A DNA stretch of 5,354 bases from Pseudomonadota bacterium. GTDB lineage: Bacteria > Pseudomonadota > Alphaproteobacteria > Sphingomonadales > Sphingomonadaceae. The stretch is taken from NCBI GenBank assembly GCA_963205285.1, contig CAUJJQ010000018.1, positions 1-5,354 on the forward strand, given 5' to 3'. Of this stretch, positions 1-4,737 are shown one piece after another; positions within the stretch are counted from its first letter, which is position 1, and each line of letters starts with the position of its first letter. The notes under the pieces were generated by a model. It saw only the letters and a program-made list of their open reading frames with translations, made no database searches and was not told where the DNA came from. The position numbers and the translations under genes were made by a program.

Positions 1-1
1 C

Positions 2-274
2 AAGGATGATGTTGTCCTGTTCATGAAGGGCACGCCATTGTTTCCCCAATGCGGCTTTTCCAACCGCGCGGTGTCGATCCTGAACCATCTGGGCGTCGAA
101 TTTGCCAGCGTCGATGTCTTGCAGGATGCTGAAATCCGCGACGGGATAAAGGCATTTTCGGATTGGCCGACCATCCCCCAACTTTATGTCAAAGGCGAAT
201 TTGTTGGCGGCAGCGACATCATGCTCGAAATGTATGAAGCAGGCGAACTGCACAGCCTGTTTGGCAAAGCGTAA
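2..274 (+). CDS. grxD: Monothiol glutaredoxin (Grx4/GrxD type), 5' end outside window
   Basis: The last 90 residues of a CGFS-type monothiol glutaredoxin are present. The family binds a [2Fe-2S] cluster with glutathione, usually as a dimer or with BolA, and works in cytoplasmic iron-sulfur cluster transfer and iron homeostasis. The visible part starts inside the first beta strand ([11 protein letters not shown]). It carries the active-site PQCGFS motif (Cys at residue 17 of the fragment), the WPTIPQLYV segment with the cis-proline that contacts glutathione, and the GGSDI motif. The family is usually about 105-112 residues, so some 17-20 N-terminal residues lie upstream. An in-frame ATG at 23 is the conserved Met of the FMKGTP motif and is not the start. 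The reading frame is intact to TAA at 272-274. Many alphaproteobacteria have bolA just upstream, but that cannot be seen here. Identification is secure. Confidence 0.95.
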   Translation, partial: KDDVVLFMKGTPLFPQCGFSNRAVSILNHLGVEFASVDVLQDAEIRDGIKAFSDWPTIPQLYVKGEFVGGSDIMLEMYEAGELHSLFGKA

Positions 275-289
275 GGGGATGTTCCGGGT

Positions 290-334
290 TGAAGCGGGCC
301 GGCGTCAGGGACCAAGCTGAGCCGACCCGCTTCA
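290..334 (+). other. Stem-loop downstream of grxD without T tract
   Basis: GAAGCGGG (291-298) pairs perfectly with CCCGCTTC (326-333), and T290-A334 adds one pair. After a single C/A mismatch, CGGC (300-303) pairs with GCCG (321-324), leaving a loop of 17 bases. It starts 16 bases after the grxD stop codon, so it could end or stabilise the grxD transcript. No run of T follows (CATGTGGGCG), so it does not meet the form of an intrinsic terminator. Confidence 0.45.
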
Positions 335-466
335 TGTGGGCGAATACCCTACAGGAACAACAATAGTTATGCATGTGCCGTGCCAGTTTCGCGGAATGAC
401 GTATTTCGGCGCGATTAGATGGTTAGCGATTTTTAACCCATCCTGCCGGTTGTAAAAAATACCGAC
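335..466. other. Intergenic stretch with no recognisable gene
   Basis: No convincing coding region, RNA gene or promoter was found in either strand. It is less GC-rich than its surroundings. The only structure noted is an imperfect hairpin at 418-442, where GATGGTTA pairs with TAACCCATC with one bulged base around an 8-base loop. No T tract follows on either strand. Short open frames crossing this stretch on the minus strand run into the repeat array and show no family resemblance. Confidence 0.5.
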
Positions 467-538
467 GTTTTTGTGGGCCTTTCTCGTCGAAACATCGACG
501 CGGCTTTGTCTGGCCTTTCCCGTTGCCACGCCGCGCGC
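467..538 (-). repeat. Two minus-strand copies of the 36-bp unit
   Basis: Copies lie at 467-502 and 503-538, abutting without a gap. The first holds a perfect stem, CGTCGA (485-490) and TCGACG (495-500), around AACA, which reads TGTT on the minus strand. It is the same palindrome as in the copies at 702-773, some 200 bases away. The second copy keeps the GGCCTTTCCCGT core but has lost the palindrome. Its right end overlaps the next plus-strand unit by 7 bases, so the two pairs meet head to head. Confidence 0.8.
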
Positions 539-603
539 ATGTTTGCGCGGGAAAGGCGAGAGAAGAACACGCGCATGTTTGCGTGGGAAAGGCGCGAGAA
601 AAA
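532..603 (+). repeat. Two plus-strand copies of the 36-bp unit, CGCGCA stem subtype
   Basis: Copies at 532-567 and 568-603 share 29 or more of 36 positions with each other by eye. The first has a perfect stem, CGCGCA (534-539) and TGCGCG (544-549), around TGTT. The second pairs 570-575 with 580-585, with one G-T wobble. Both continue with GGGAAAGGCG and a GAGAA tail. The stem bases differ from those of the copies at 702-773 by paired changes, while loop and core are the same. Confidence 0.85.
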
Positions 604-609
604 CGCGCG

Positions 610-645
610 GCTGTATCTGGCCTTTCGCGTTGACATCATCGGTTT
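610..645 (-). repeat. Degenerate minus-strand copy of the 36-bp unit
   Basis: It is recognised by TCTGGCCTTTCGCGTTGACA, which matches TCTGGCCTTTCCCGTTG of the copy at 503-538 with few changes. The palindrome is no longer intact. The candidate -35 hexamer TTGACA (630-635) lies inside this copy. Confidence 0.6.
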
Positions 646-657
646 TTCGGGCATACG
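630..657 (+). promoter_or_regulatory. Candidate sigma-70 promoter of the blaI-blaR1-like operon
   Basis: A perfect -35 hexamer TTGACA (630-635) is followed after 16 bases by CATACG (652-657), a weak -10 that keeps the central ATA. A -10 at TACGAC (654-659) with an 18-base spacer is an alternative. Transcription would start near 664, giving a leader of about 108 bases before the repressor start codon. The placement is supported by the palindrome centred on the predicted start, but the -10 is poor and the call is inferred from sequence alone. Confidence 0.5.
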
Positions 658-671
658 ACTACGCGCGTAGT
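658..671. promoter_or_regulatory. Candidate repressor operator, 14-bp perfect palindrome
   Basis: ACTACGCGCGTAGT is its own reverse complement. It sits directly downstream of the candidate -10 and is centred at 664.5, the predicted transcription start, where a bound repressor would block polymerase. BlaI/MecI-type repressors bind dyads built from TACA and TGTA half-sites. The ACTAC/GTAGT halves here resemble these in form but are not identical. The natural ligand would be the repressor encoded 101 bases downstream, giving autoregulation. Confidence 0.5.
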
Positions 672-701
672 TTGGTGTGCTGGTGGGATAGGCATCGAAA
701 C

Positions 702-773
702 CGCGTCGATGTTTCGACGGAAATGGTTAGAGAACACCGCGTCGATGTTTCGACGGGAAAGGTCAGAGAAAAT
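702..773 (+). repeat. Two plus-strand copies of the 36-bp unit, CGTCGA stem subtype, in the blaI leader
   Basis: Copies at 702-737 and 738-773 are identical for their first 19 bases and diverge slightly afterwards. Each carries CGTCGA-TGTT-TCGACG, at 704-719 and 740-755. The second copy ends with AGAGAAAAT, whose last two bases are the AT of the repressor start codon, and its GGGAAAGG is the ribosome binding site. Confidence 0.9.
755..762 (+). promoter_or_regulatory. Ribosome binding site of the repressor gene, inside a repeat unit
   Basis: GGGAAAGG ends 9 bases before the ATG at 772. Its first G is also the last base of the perfect hairpin at 740-755, so the stem abuts the site. An earlier in-frame ATG at 709 lies in the loop-side half of the first repeat copy. 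It has no comparable purine-rich site at the right distance, and the added residues are only repeat-derived sequence. Confidence 0.6.
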
Positions 774-1140
774 GCGCGAACGTATCAGCGAATCCGAACT
801 GGCGGTTATGGACGTCGTTTGGTCCAACGCGCCGATCACCGCCAACGCCGTGGCCGACGCATTGGTCGCCTATCGCGACTGGAGCTTGCAAACGGTCAAG
901 ACGCTACTCGCCCGACTGGTGGTCAAGGGTGCATTATCAACCGAACAGGATGGTCGCCGTTTCCTTTATCGCCCATTGATCGCGCGGGAGGATTATCGCG
1001 CCCGCGAAGGGCGGCGCTTTGTTGACCGGCTGTTTGAAGGGCGGGTGTCGCCCTTGGTCGCGCAGCTCGCTGAACAGGAGGCGCTGAGCGACAGCGACAT
1101 TGCCGAATTGAAAATGATCATCGACAGGCTGGGCCAATGA
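772..1140 (+). CDS. BlaI/MecI-family transcriptional repressor (penicillinase repressor family)
   Basis: The 122-residue protein has the usual family length of about 120-130. BlaI-type repressors bind operator dyads as dimers through an N-terminal winged helix and are inactivated when the partner membrane protease is triggered. Residues 5-18 (ISESELAVMDVVW) are the typical first helix. Residues 38-52 (WSLQTVKTLLARLVVKG-like) form the recognition helix, and 53-68 (STEQDGRRFLYRP) form the wing. Residues 80-122 form the dimerisation arm, with the conserved LFEGRVSPLVAQLAE segment in which BlaI and MecI are cleaved. The start at 772 was chosen because homologues begin a few residues before the SESEL motif. 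The frame is open back to ATG 709, but that part encodes repeat sequence. The stop overlaps the next start by ATGA, so the two are translationally coupled. The regulated target besides its own operon is unknown. Confidence 0.92.
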   Translation: MRERISESELAVMDVVWSNAPITANAVADALVAYRDWSLQTVKTLLARLVVKGALSTEQDGRRFLYRPLIAREDYRAREGRRFVDRLFEGRVSPLVAQLAEQEALSDSDIAELKMIIDRLGQ

Positions 1141-2888
1141 TCGAAACAGGTGGTGCCATATTGGCCCGCCTGACGGGCCTTTATGACGGTTTTTGCGCAG
1201 TAATTTTGGGCAATTGGTTGCTCGAATCGCTGCTGGCATCGACCATATTGTGCGCCATCGTCCTACTCATCCGTCGCCCGGTGGCGCGGCTCTTTGGCCC
1301 GCATATTGCCTATGGCCTATGGCTGTTGCCCGCATTGCGCATGGTGATGCCGCCCCTGCCCGCCGATTTAATGCCCATGCTGCCGCGTCTGTTTGTGGCG
1401 CACGCCAGCAATGGTGAAACCATCTTGTCCGCCGACTATTTTCTCGCTGCCTTGCCATCGGCGCAGACAGGCGCGTGGGTTGCCTATATTCCGACCCTCA
1501 TCGTTACGCTGTGGCTCGGCGGGGCGCTGGTTCATCTGGGTTGGCAATTATGGGGGCATAGCCGCCTGCTTGGCCGTTTGGCTGATGCCGAAACCATCGG
1601 CTGGCAGCGTGATGTGCGGATATTGCGCACGCGGGCGATTTCCGGACCGCTGTCGGTGGGGCTGCTGCGCCGGTCGGTCGTGCTGCCGCATGAAAGCCGC
1701 CTCGCGCTCAATGCACAGGAACGCGATCTCGCCATTGTGCACGAACTGACCCACCACGCGCGCGGGGATTTGTGGGCCAATGTCGTCGCAGTTATTTTCA
1801 GCGCGCTCCACTGGTTCAACCCGCTGATGCGCCACGCGTGGCGCGCCTTTCGCTTTGATCAGGAGGCTGCGTGCGATGCCCATGTGCTTCGCCATGTTGG
1901 CGGCGCGTCGGCCCCCGCTTATGCCCGCGCGCTTGCCAAGGCGGCGAGCGGTCGTCCCTCCGCCTTTGTCGCGGCGATGCTGGGGCGCGATGGGCTGAAG
2001 GATCGGCTGACCATGCTGGTGCAGCCGGCCCCTAGTCCGCTGCGCCGCTTTTCGGGGCAGTTTTTGGGCGCGGGCGCGTTGATGCTGGCGCTGGGCATCA
2101 CCGCGACGCCCAGCTTGGTAAACCTGCCGCAGGTTACCCGGCGACCAGCTGCGCCGCGCGTTGCGACGCTTGATGTTGCGCCACAGCGTTCGGTGGCCGC
2201 TGCAACATCCAACCACCCCACAGCGCCGCGCGCGATTTGGCCTGATGCTCCGACACCTGCGGTTACACGACAAATTGCCGCAGCAGATGCCATCACCCTG
2301 CCATGGGTGGCGGCCAAGGTCGATCAGCCCGGCCTCCCCGCCTTACCTGCTGCGCCCGCTGCGCCGCCAGCGGTGCCCGCTGCGCCCGCTGCGCCCGAAG
2401 CGCCGCGTATGCAGGTGGCGCAAATGGCACAAGCATCCGTTGTGGCGCGCGAACAGCGTGCCGCAGCCCGGCGTGAAGCACGCGATGATGCACGCCGTCA
2501 ACAAGATGATGCCCGCCGCCAACGGGATGATGCGGCCGCCGCCGAAGCCGCGCCGGTGTTGAGCGCCATCGCCTATCGCGATGATGCGCCCTCTGCTATC
2601 GCCCGCAACACGATGCTGGTACAGGCAAGCTGCGATATGGGGCAGCAATCGCCGGTCGCGTTGACCTTGCGGGAGGATGCGCCCGCCGCCGATCCATCGC
2701 ATCTGGCAAAATCCGATGTCACCTGCCCCTCTGCGGTGACGCGGGAGGTGGAGTTACGCGAATTGACGGCCGCGTTGGATGAAATGCGCAATGTATCGCC
2801 TGCCTCGTCTGGAGAATCGCGCAGCATCCGCCGGGCGATTGCGCGGATAGAGGCGCGCATTCGTATGCTGAGCCAAGGTTTGGACTAG
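1137..2888 (+). CDS. BlaR1-like M56 membrane metalloprotease with unusual C-terminal sensor region
   Basis: The protein has 583 residues. Membrane segments are visible near 22-45, 56-78 and 113-137. A cytoplasmic protease domain follows with the zinc motif HELTH (202-206) and the probable third ligand Glu243 in DQEAACDAH. A further hydrophobic stretch lies at 214-226 and a last membrane segment at 306-325, after which about 258 residues should be periplasmic. In BlaR1 and MecR1 this region is a class D beta-lactamase-like domain with an STxK serine. No such domain or motif is seen here. Instead there is a Pro/Ala-rich linker (about 335-425), a heptad DDARRQQ-type charged repeat (450-466), two cysteines (499 and 530), and a probable terminal helix or coiled coil (536-580). 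By family analogy it inactivates the upstream repressor when it senses a signal, but the signal cannot be named. The start overlaps the repressor stop, with AGG at 1126-1128 as its ribosome binding site. Confidence 0.9.
   Translation: MIETGGAILARLTGLYDGFCAVILGNWLLESLLASTILCAIVLLIRRPVARLFGPHIAYGLWLLPALRMVMPPLPADLMPMLPRLFVAHASNGETILSADYFLAALPSAQTGAWVAYIPTLIVTLWLGGALVHLGWQLWGHSRLLGRLADAETIGWQRDVRILRTRAISGPLSVGLLRRSVVLPHESRLALNAQERDLAIVHELTHHARGDLWANVVAVIFSALHWFNPLMRHAWRAFRFDQEAACDAHVLRHVGGASAPAYARALAKAASGRPSAFVAAMLGRDGLKDRLTMLVQPAPSPLRRFSGQFLGAGALMLALGITATPSLVNLPQVTRRPAAPRVATLDVAPQRSVAAATSNHPTAPRAIWPDAPTPAVTRQIAAADAITLPWVAAKVDQPGLPALPAAPAAPPAVPAAPAAPEAPRMQVAQMAQASVVAREQRAAARREARDDARRQQDDARRQRDDAAAAEAAPVLSAIAYRDDAPSAIARNTMLVQASCDMGQQSPVALTLREDAPAADPSHLAKSDVTCPSAVTREVELRELTAALDEMRNVSPASSGESRSIRRAIARIEARIRMLSQGLD
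2484..2534 (+). repeat. 21-bp in-gene tandem repeat encoding a charged heptad
   Basis: The stretch encodes DDARRQQ, DDARRQR and a partial DDA (residues 450-466 of the M56 protein), each starting with GATGATGC. The copies differ at some bases, and the array lies between the Pro/Ala-rich linker and the C-terminal region. The charge pattern suggests a helical spacer. Copy number could vary between strains. Confidence 0.75.
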
Positions 2889-2899
2889 CCGCAGCTTTT

Positions 2900-2946
2900 T
2901 CCCGGCGGCGCGTGCCCCTCTGTCGCCGCCGGGACTTTTTCCTTTT
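2900..2946 (+). terminator. Rho-independent terminator after the repressor/protease operon
   Basis: CCCGGCGGCG (2901-2910) pairs perfectly with CGCCGCCGGG (2924-2933), and T2900-A2934 adds an eleventh pair. The loop is 13 bases. The stem is followed by CTTTTTCCTTTT, a broken T tract ending at 2946. It starts 12 bases after the stop codon at 2886-2888 and separates the operon from the hydrolase gene downstream. Confidence 0.9.
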
Positions 2947-2981
2947 GCAATAATATCAGCAAAACCGCATGGCGGTGCGCG

Positions 2982-3896
2982 ATGAGCGATTGGCCCGACA
3001 ATATCCGCGCTGGCGAGGTGGAGGTGCTGGAGCCGGCGGTGCGCCGTGTGCTCGCCCCCAACCCCTCGCCCTATACCTTTACCGGCACCCAGACATGGAT
3101 AGTGGGCGCCGGGCGGGATGCGGCGGTTATTGACCCCGGCCCGGCGGGCAGTGGGCAGAGCAGGGGTGACCCCAAAGATGCCTTTGGCGCAGGCCATGTC
3201 GATGCAATATTGCGAGCATTGGGGGATCAGCGGCTGACCGCGATATTATGCACCCACACGCACCGCGACCACAGCCCCGCCGCTGCGCCGCTCAAAGCAG
3301 CGACGGGCGCGCCGATCATCGGTTGCGCGCCGCTCGCCATCGCCGACGATGGGCCACGCGCGGACGCCGCCTTTGACCCTGATTATGCGCCCGACCAGAT
3401 ATTGGCCGATGGGGATGTGGTGTCGGGTGATGGCTGGTCACTGGAGGCGGTGGCAACGCCCGGGCACACTAGCAATCATATCTGTTATGCGCTGCGCGAA
3501 AGCCGCGCGCTGTTCACTGGCGATCATGTCATGCAATGGTCAACCAGCGTCGTCAGTCCACCCGATGGCGATATGGCGCAATATATGGCGAGCCTTGAGC
3601 TTCTCTATGCGCGCGATGACCGCATTTTTTACCCCGCGCATGGCCCCGCGATTACCAAGACCAAACAATATGTGCGCGGCATGCTGGGCCATCGCAAGAG
3701 CCGCGAAGCGCAGATTCTGCGCGAATTGGCCAAAGGGCCACGCGCGATAGAGGCACTGGTGGCGGTGATGTACAAGGGGCTGGACCCGCGTTTGACGGGT
3801 GCGGCGGGGCGCAGCGTGCTCGCCCATCTCATCGACCTTGACCGACGGGGCAAGGTGGTGACCAACGACGATATTTGGCGGGTGTCGGATTTGTAG
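2982..3896 (+). CDS. MBL-fold metallo-hydrolase with C-terminal winged helix (LACTB2/GloB-like)
   Basis: The 304-residue protein has the full metallo-beta-lactamase-fold metal site: HTHRDH (His92, His94, Asp96, His97), His162 in PGHTSNH, Asp181 in FTGDH and His220 in YPAHG. After the fold, residues from about 235 to 304 (SREAQILREL to DDIWRVSDL) form the winged-helix domain found at the C terminus of LACTB2-type hydrolases. These proteins hydrolyse thioesters or act on nucleic acids, and the substrate here cannot be told. No signal peptide is present, so it is cytoplasmic. Compared with typical members, residues 55-70 between DPGP and the following helix look like a short Gly-rich insertion. 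The start at 2982 is the only ATG in this frame before the protein begins to match. Its ribosome binding site is weak (GGCGG at 2971-2975). It is not likely to be a true beta-lactamase, since that subgroup lacks the winged helix. Confidence 0.88.
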   Translation: MSDWPDNIRAGEVEVLEPAVRRVLAPNPSPYTFTGTQTWIVGAGRDAAVIDPGPAGSGQSRGDPKDAFGAGHVDAILRALGDQRLTAILCTHTHRDHSPAAAPLKAATGAPIIGCAPLAIADDGPRADAAFDPDYAPDQILADGDVVSGDGWSLEAVATPGHTSNHICYALRESRALFTGDHVMQWSTSVVSPPDGDMAQYMASLELLYARDDRIFYPAHGPAITKTKQYVRGMLGHRKSREAQILRELAKGPRAIEALVAVMYKGLDPRLTGAAGRSVLAHLIDLDRRGKVVTNDDIWRVSDL

Positions 3897-3907
3897 AACC
3901 GCGAAGC

Positions 3908-3918
3908 AGGGGGTGGGG
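3908..3918 (+). promoter_or_regulatory. Ribosome binding site of the membrane protein gene
   Basis: AGGGGGTGGGG lies directly upstream of ATG 3921 and within the 24-base gap after the hydrolase stop codon. It supports this start and close co-transcription with the hydrolase gene. Confidence 0.6.
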
Positions 3919-3920
3919 CG

Positions 3921-4706
3921 ATGACCGCAAAATCCGGGTTTGACGCAGGCGGTGTCCGCTTTTATTTCCATGCGGCGCTGGTGATGGCGGCCTGCATCAT
4001 CGCCGGCTTTGGCCTTCAGGCCCTGCGGTTCGGGGTGCCGGGGGCAGGGGCGAGCCTCGTCCACCTGCATGCATTTTTCTTCATGGGCTGGGTGGCGATT
4101 TTCGTTGCACAAACTTGGCTGGGTACGCGCTCGGTGACGGTGACGGACAGGCGGTATCGTGCGCGCCACCGGCTGCTCGGCACGCTGGCGGCATTTTGGG
4201 TGCTGGCCATGTTGCCGCTCGGCATTTTGGTGACCACCCATGTCATTCAGCGCGGCGTCACGCCCTTTTTCTTTCAGCCGCAATATTTCCTGTTCGCCAA
4301 TCCGTTGAGTCTCTTTGCCTTTGCGATACTGGTCGCCCTGGCGTTGGCTAACCGCCGCAACCGTCCGGCGCATATACGCCTCCAATATATGGCCATGGCA
4401 TCTTTGCTCGGCCCTGCCTTTGGCCGATTGCTGCCGATGCCCCTGCTCGCGCCCTATGCTTGGGATGCGGCGCAGTCGTGTGGCCTTATCTTCCTCCTCA
4501 TCGGCATGGTGCGCGATTACCGGCAGGCCGGCCGGGTGCATGGCACATGGTGGTGGGGTTTGGCGCTCATCCTATTGCCGATTATTTTGGCGCATGCGCT
4601 TGCCGCCTCTCCGCTCGGCGATACGCTTTATGCGTGGGTGGTGGCGGGGCAGCCAGCGGCCGGAATGCCCGGCATGGCGTTGGGCGCACCGCCGGCTCTC
4701 CCTTGA
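3921..4706 (+). CDS. Uncharacterised polytopic inner-membrane protein, about seven membrane segments
   Basis: The family was not recognised. The 261-residue protein is strongly hydrophobic, with likely membrane segments near 16-35, 46-66, 86-106, 124-143, 153-171, 182-197 and 209-229. Histidines lie at the membrane edge in [10 protein letters not shown] (His48, His50), followed by a VAQTWLG stretch. RARHRLLG (80-87), RPAHIRLQY (148-156) and RLLPMP (169-174) mark short loops rich in Arg and His. This pattern resembles small haem- or quinone-associated membrane proteins of unknown function, but no function can be assigned. A Gly/Pro-rich tail of about 20 residues ends the protein. It starts 24 bases after the hydrolase gene with a good ribosome binding site and ends 31 bases before nadA, so the three may share a transcript. 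Codon use looks like that of its neighbours. Confidence 0.8.
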   Translation: MTAKSGFDAGGVRFYFHAALVMAACIIAGFGLQALRFGVPGAGASLVHLHAFFFMGWVAIFVAQTWLGTRSVTVTDRRYRARHRLLGTLAAFWVLAMLPLGILVTTHVIQRGVTPFFFQPQYFLFANPLSLFAFAILVALALANRRNRPAHIRLQYMAMASLLGPAFGRLLPMPLLAPYAWDAAQSCGLIFLLIGMVRDYRQAGRVHGTWWWGLALILLPIILAHALAASPLGDTLYAWVVAGQPAAGMPGMALGAPPALP

Positions 4707-4737
4707 ACATGGGGGCGAGTGCGGCCATAGCGGTGCC

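Larger units (their letters stand above)
467..773. repeat. Array of seven 36-bp hairpin-forming repeat units in mixed orientation
   Basis: A 36-bp unit recurs seven times: minus 467-502 and 503-538, plus 532-567 and 568-603, minus 610-645, plus 702-737 and 738-773. The plus-strand plan is a GC-rich palindrome around TGTT, then GGGAAAGG, then a purine-rich AGAGAA tail. Adjacent same-strand copies are exactly 36 bases apart: ATGTTT falls at 539 and 575, and again at 709 and 745, while CCTTT in the minus copies falls at 478 and 514. Spacing between groups is not a multiple of 36. Four copies keep a full 6-bp stem and three of these are perfect. The unit at 503-538 and the one at 610-645 are degenerate in the stem but keep the AAAGG core. 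There are no spacers, no transposase gene and no target-site duplications visible. Confidence 0.85.

Noticed and set aside
290..334. Intrinsic terminator for grxD
   Set aside because: The stem is good but no T tract follows, so it is recorded only as a stem-loop.
467..773. CRISPR array, because the unit is 36 bases long and palindromic
   Set aside because: Copies abut with no unique spacers, occur in both orientations and diverge too much. No cas gene is in the window.
433..1025. Open frames on both strands through the repeat array (for example minus 433-654, plus 471-1025, minus 636-845)
   Set aside because: Their sequence is repeat-derived, Arg-rich and of no family. The longest runs out of frame through the repressor gene. 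The 36-base period explains the lack of stops.
1548..2273. A 241-residue minus-strand open frame
   Set aside because: It lies wholly antisense to the protease gene and has the Arg/Gln-rich composition of a shadow frame, with no domain signature.
2945..2981. A separate promoter for the hydrolase gene (TAATAT at 2951-2956)
   Set aside because: The -10-like sequence has no -35 at the right distance, since that position falls in the terminator stem. A promoter is expected in this short gap, but the sequence does not identify it.
2982..3896. A beta-lactamase controlled by the upstream BlaI/BlaR1-like pair
   Set aside because: The protein has the winged-helix tail of LACTB2-type hydrolases and no signal peptide, and a strong terminator separates it from the regulatory pair. 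It is more likely a housekeeping hydrolase.
3540..4541. A 333-residue minus-strand open frame
   Set aside because: It is antisense to the well-supported hydrolase and membrane protein genes, is rich in His, Arg and Gln as GC-rich shadows are, and shows no recognisable motif.
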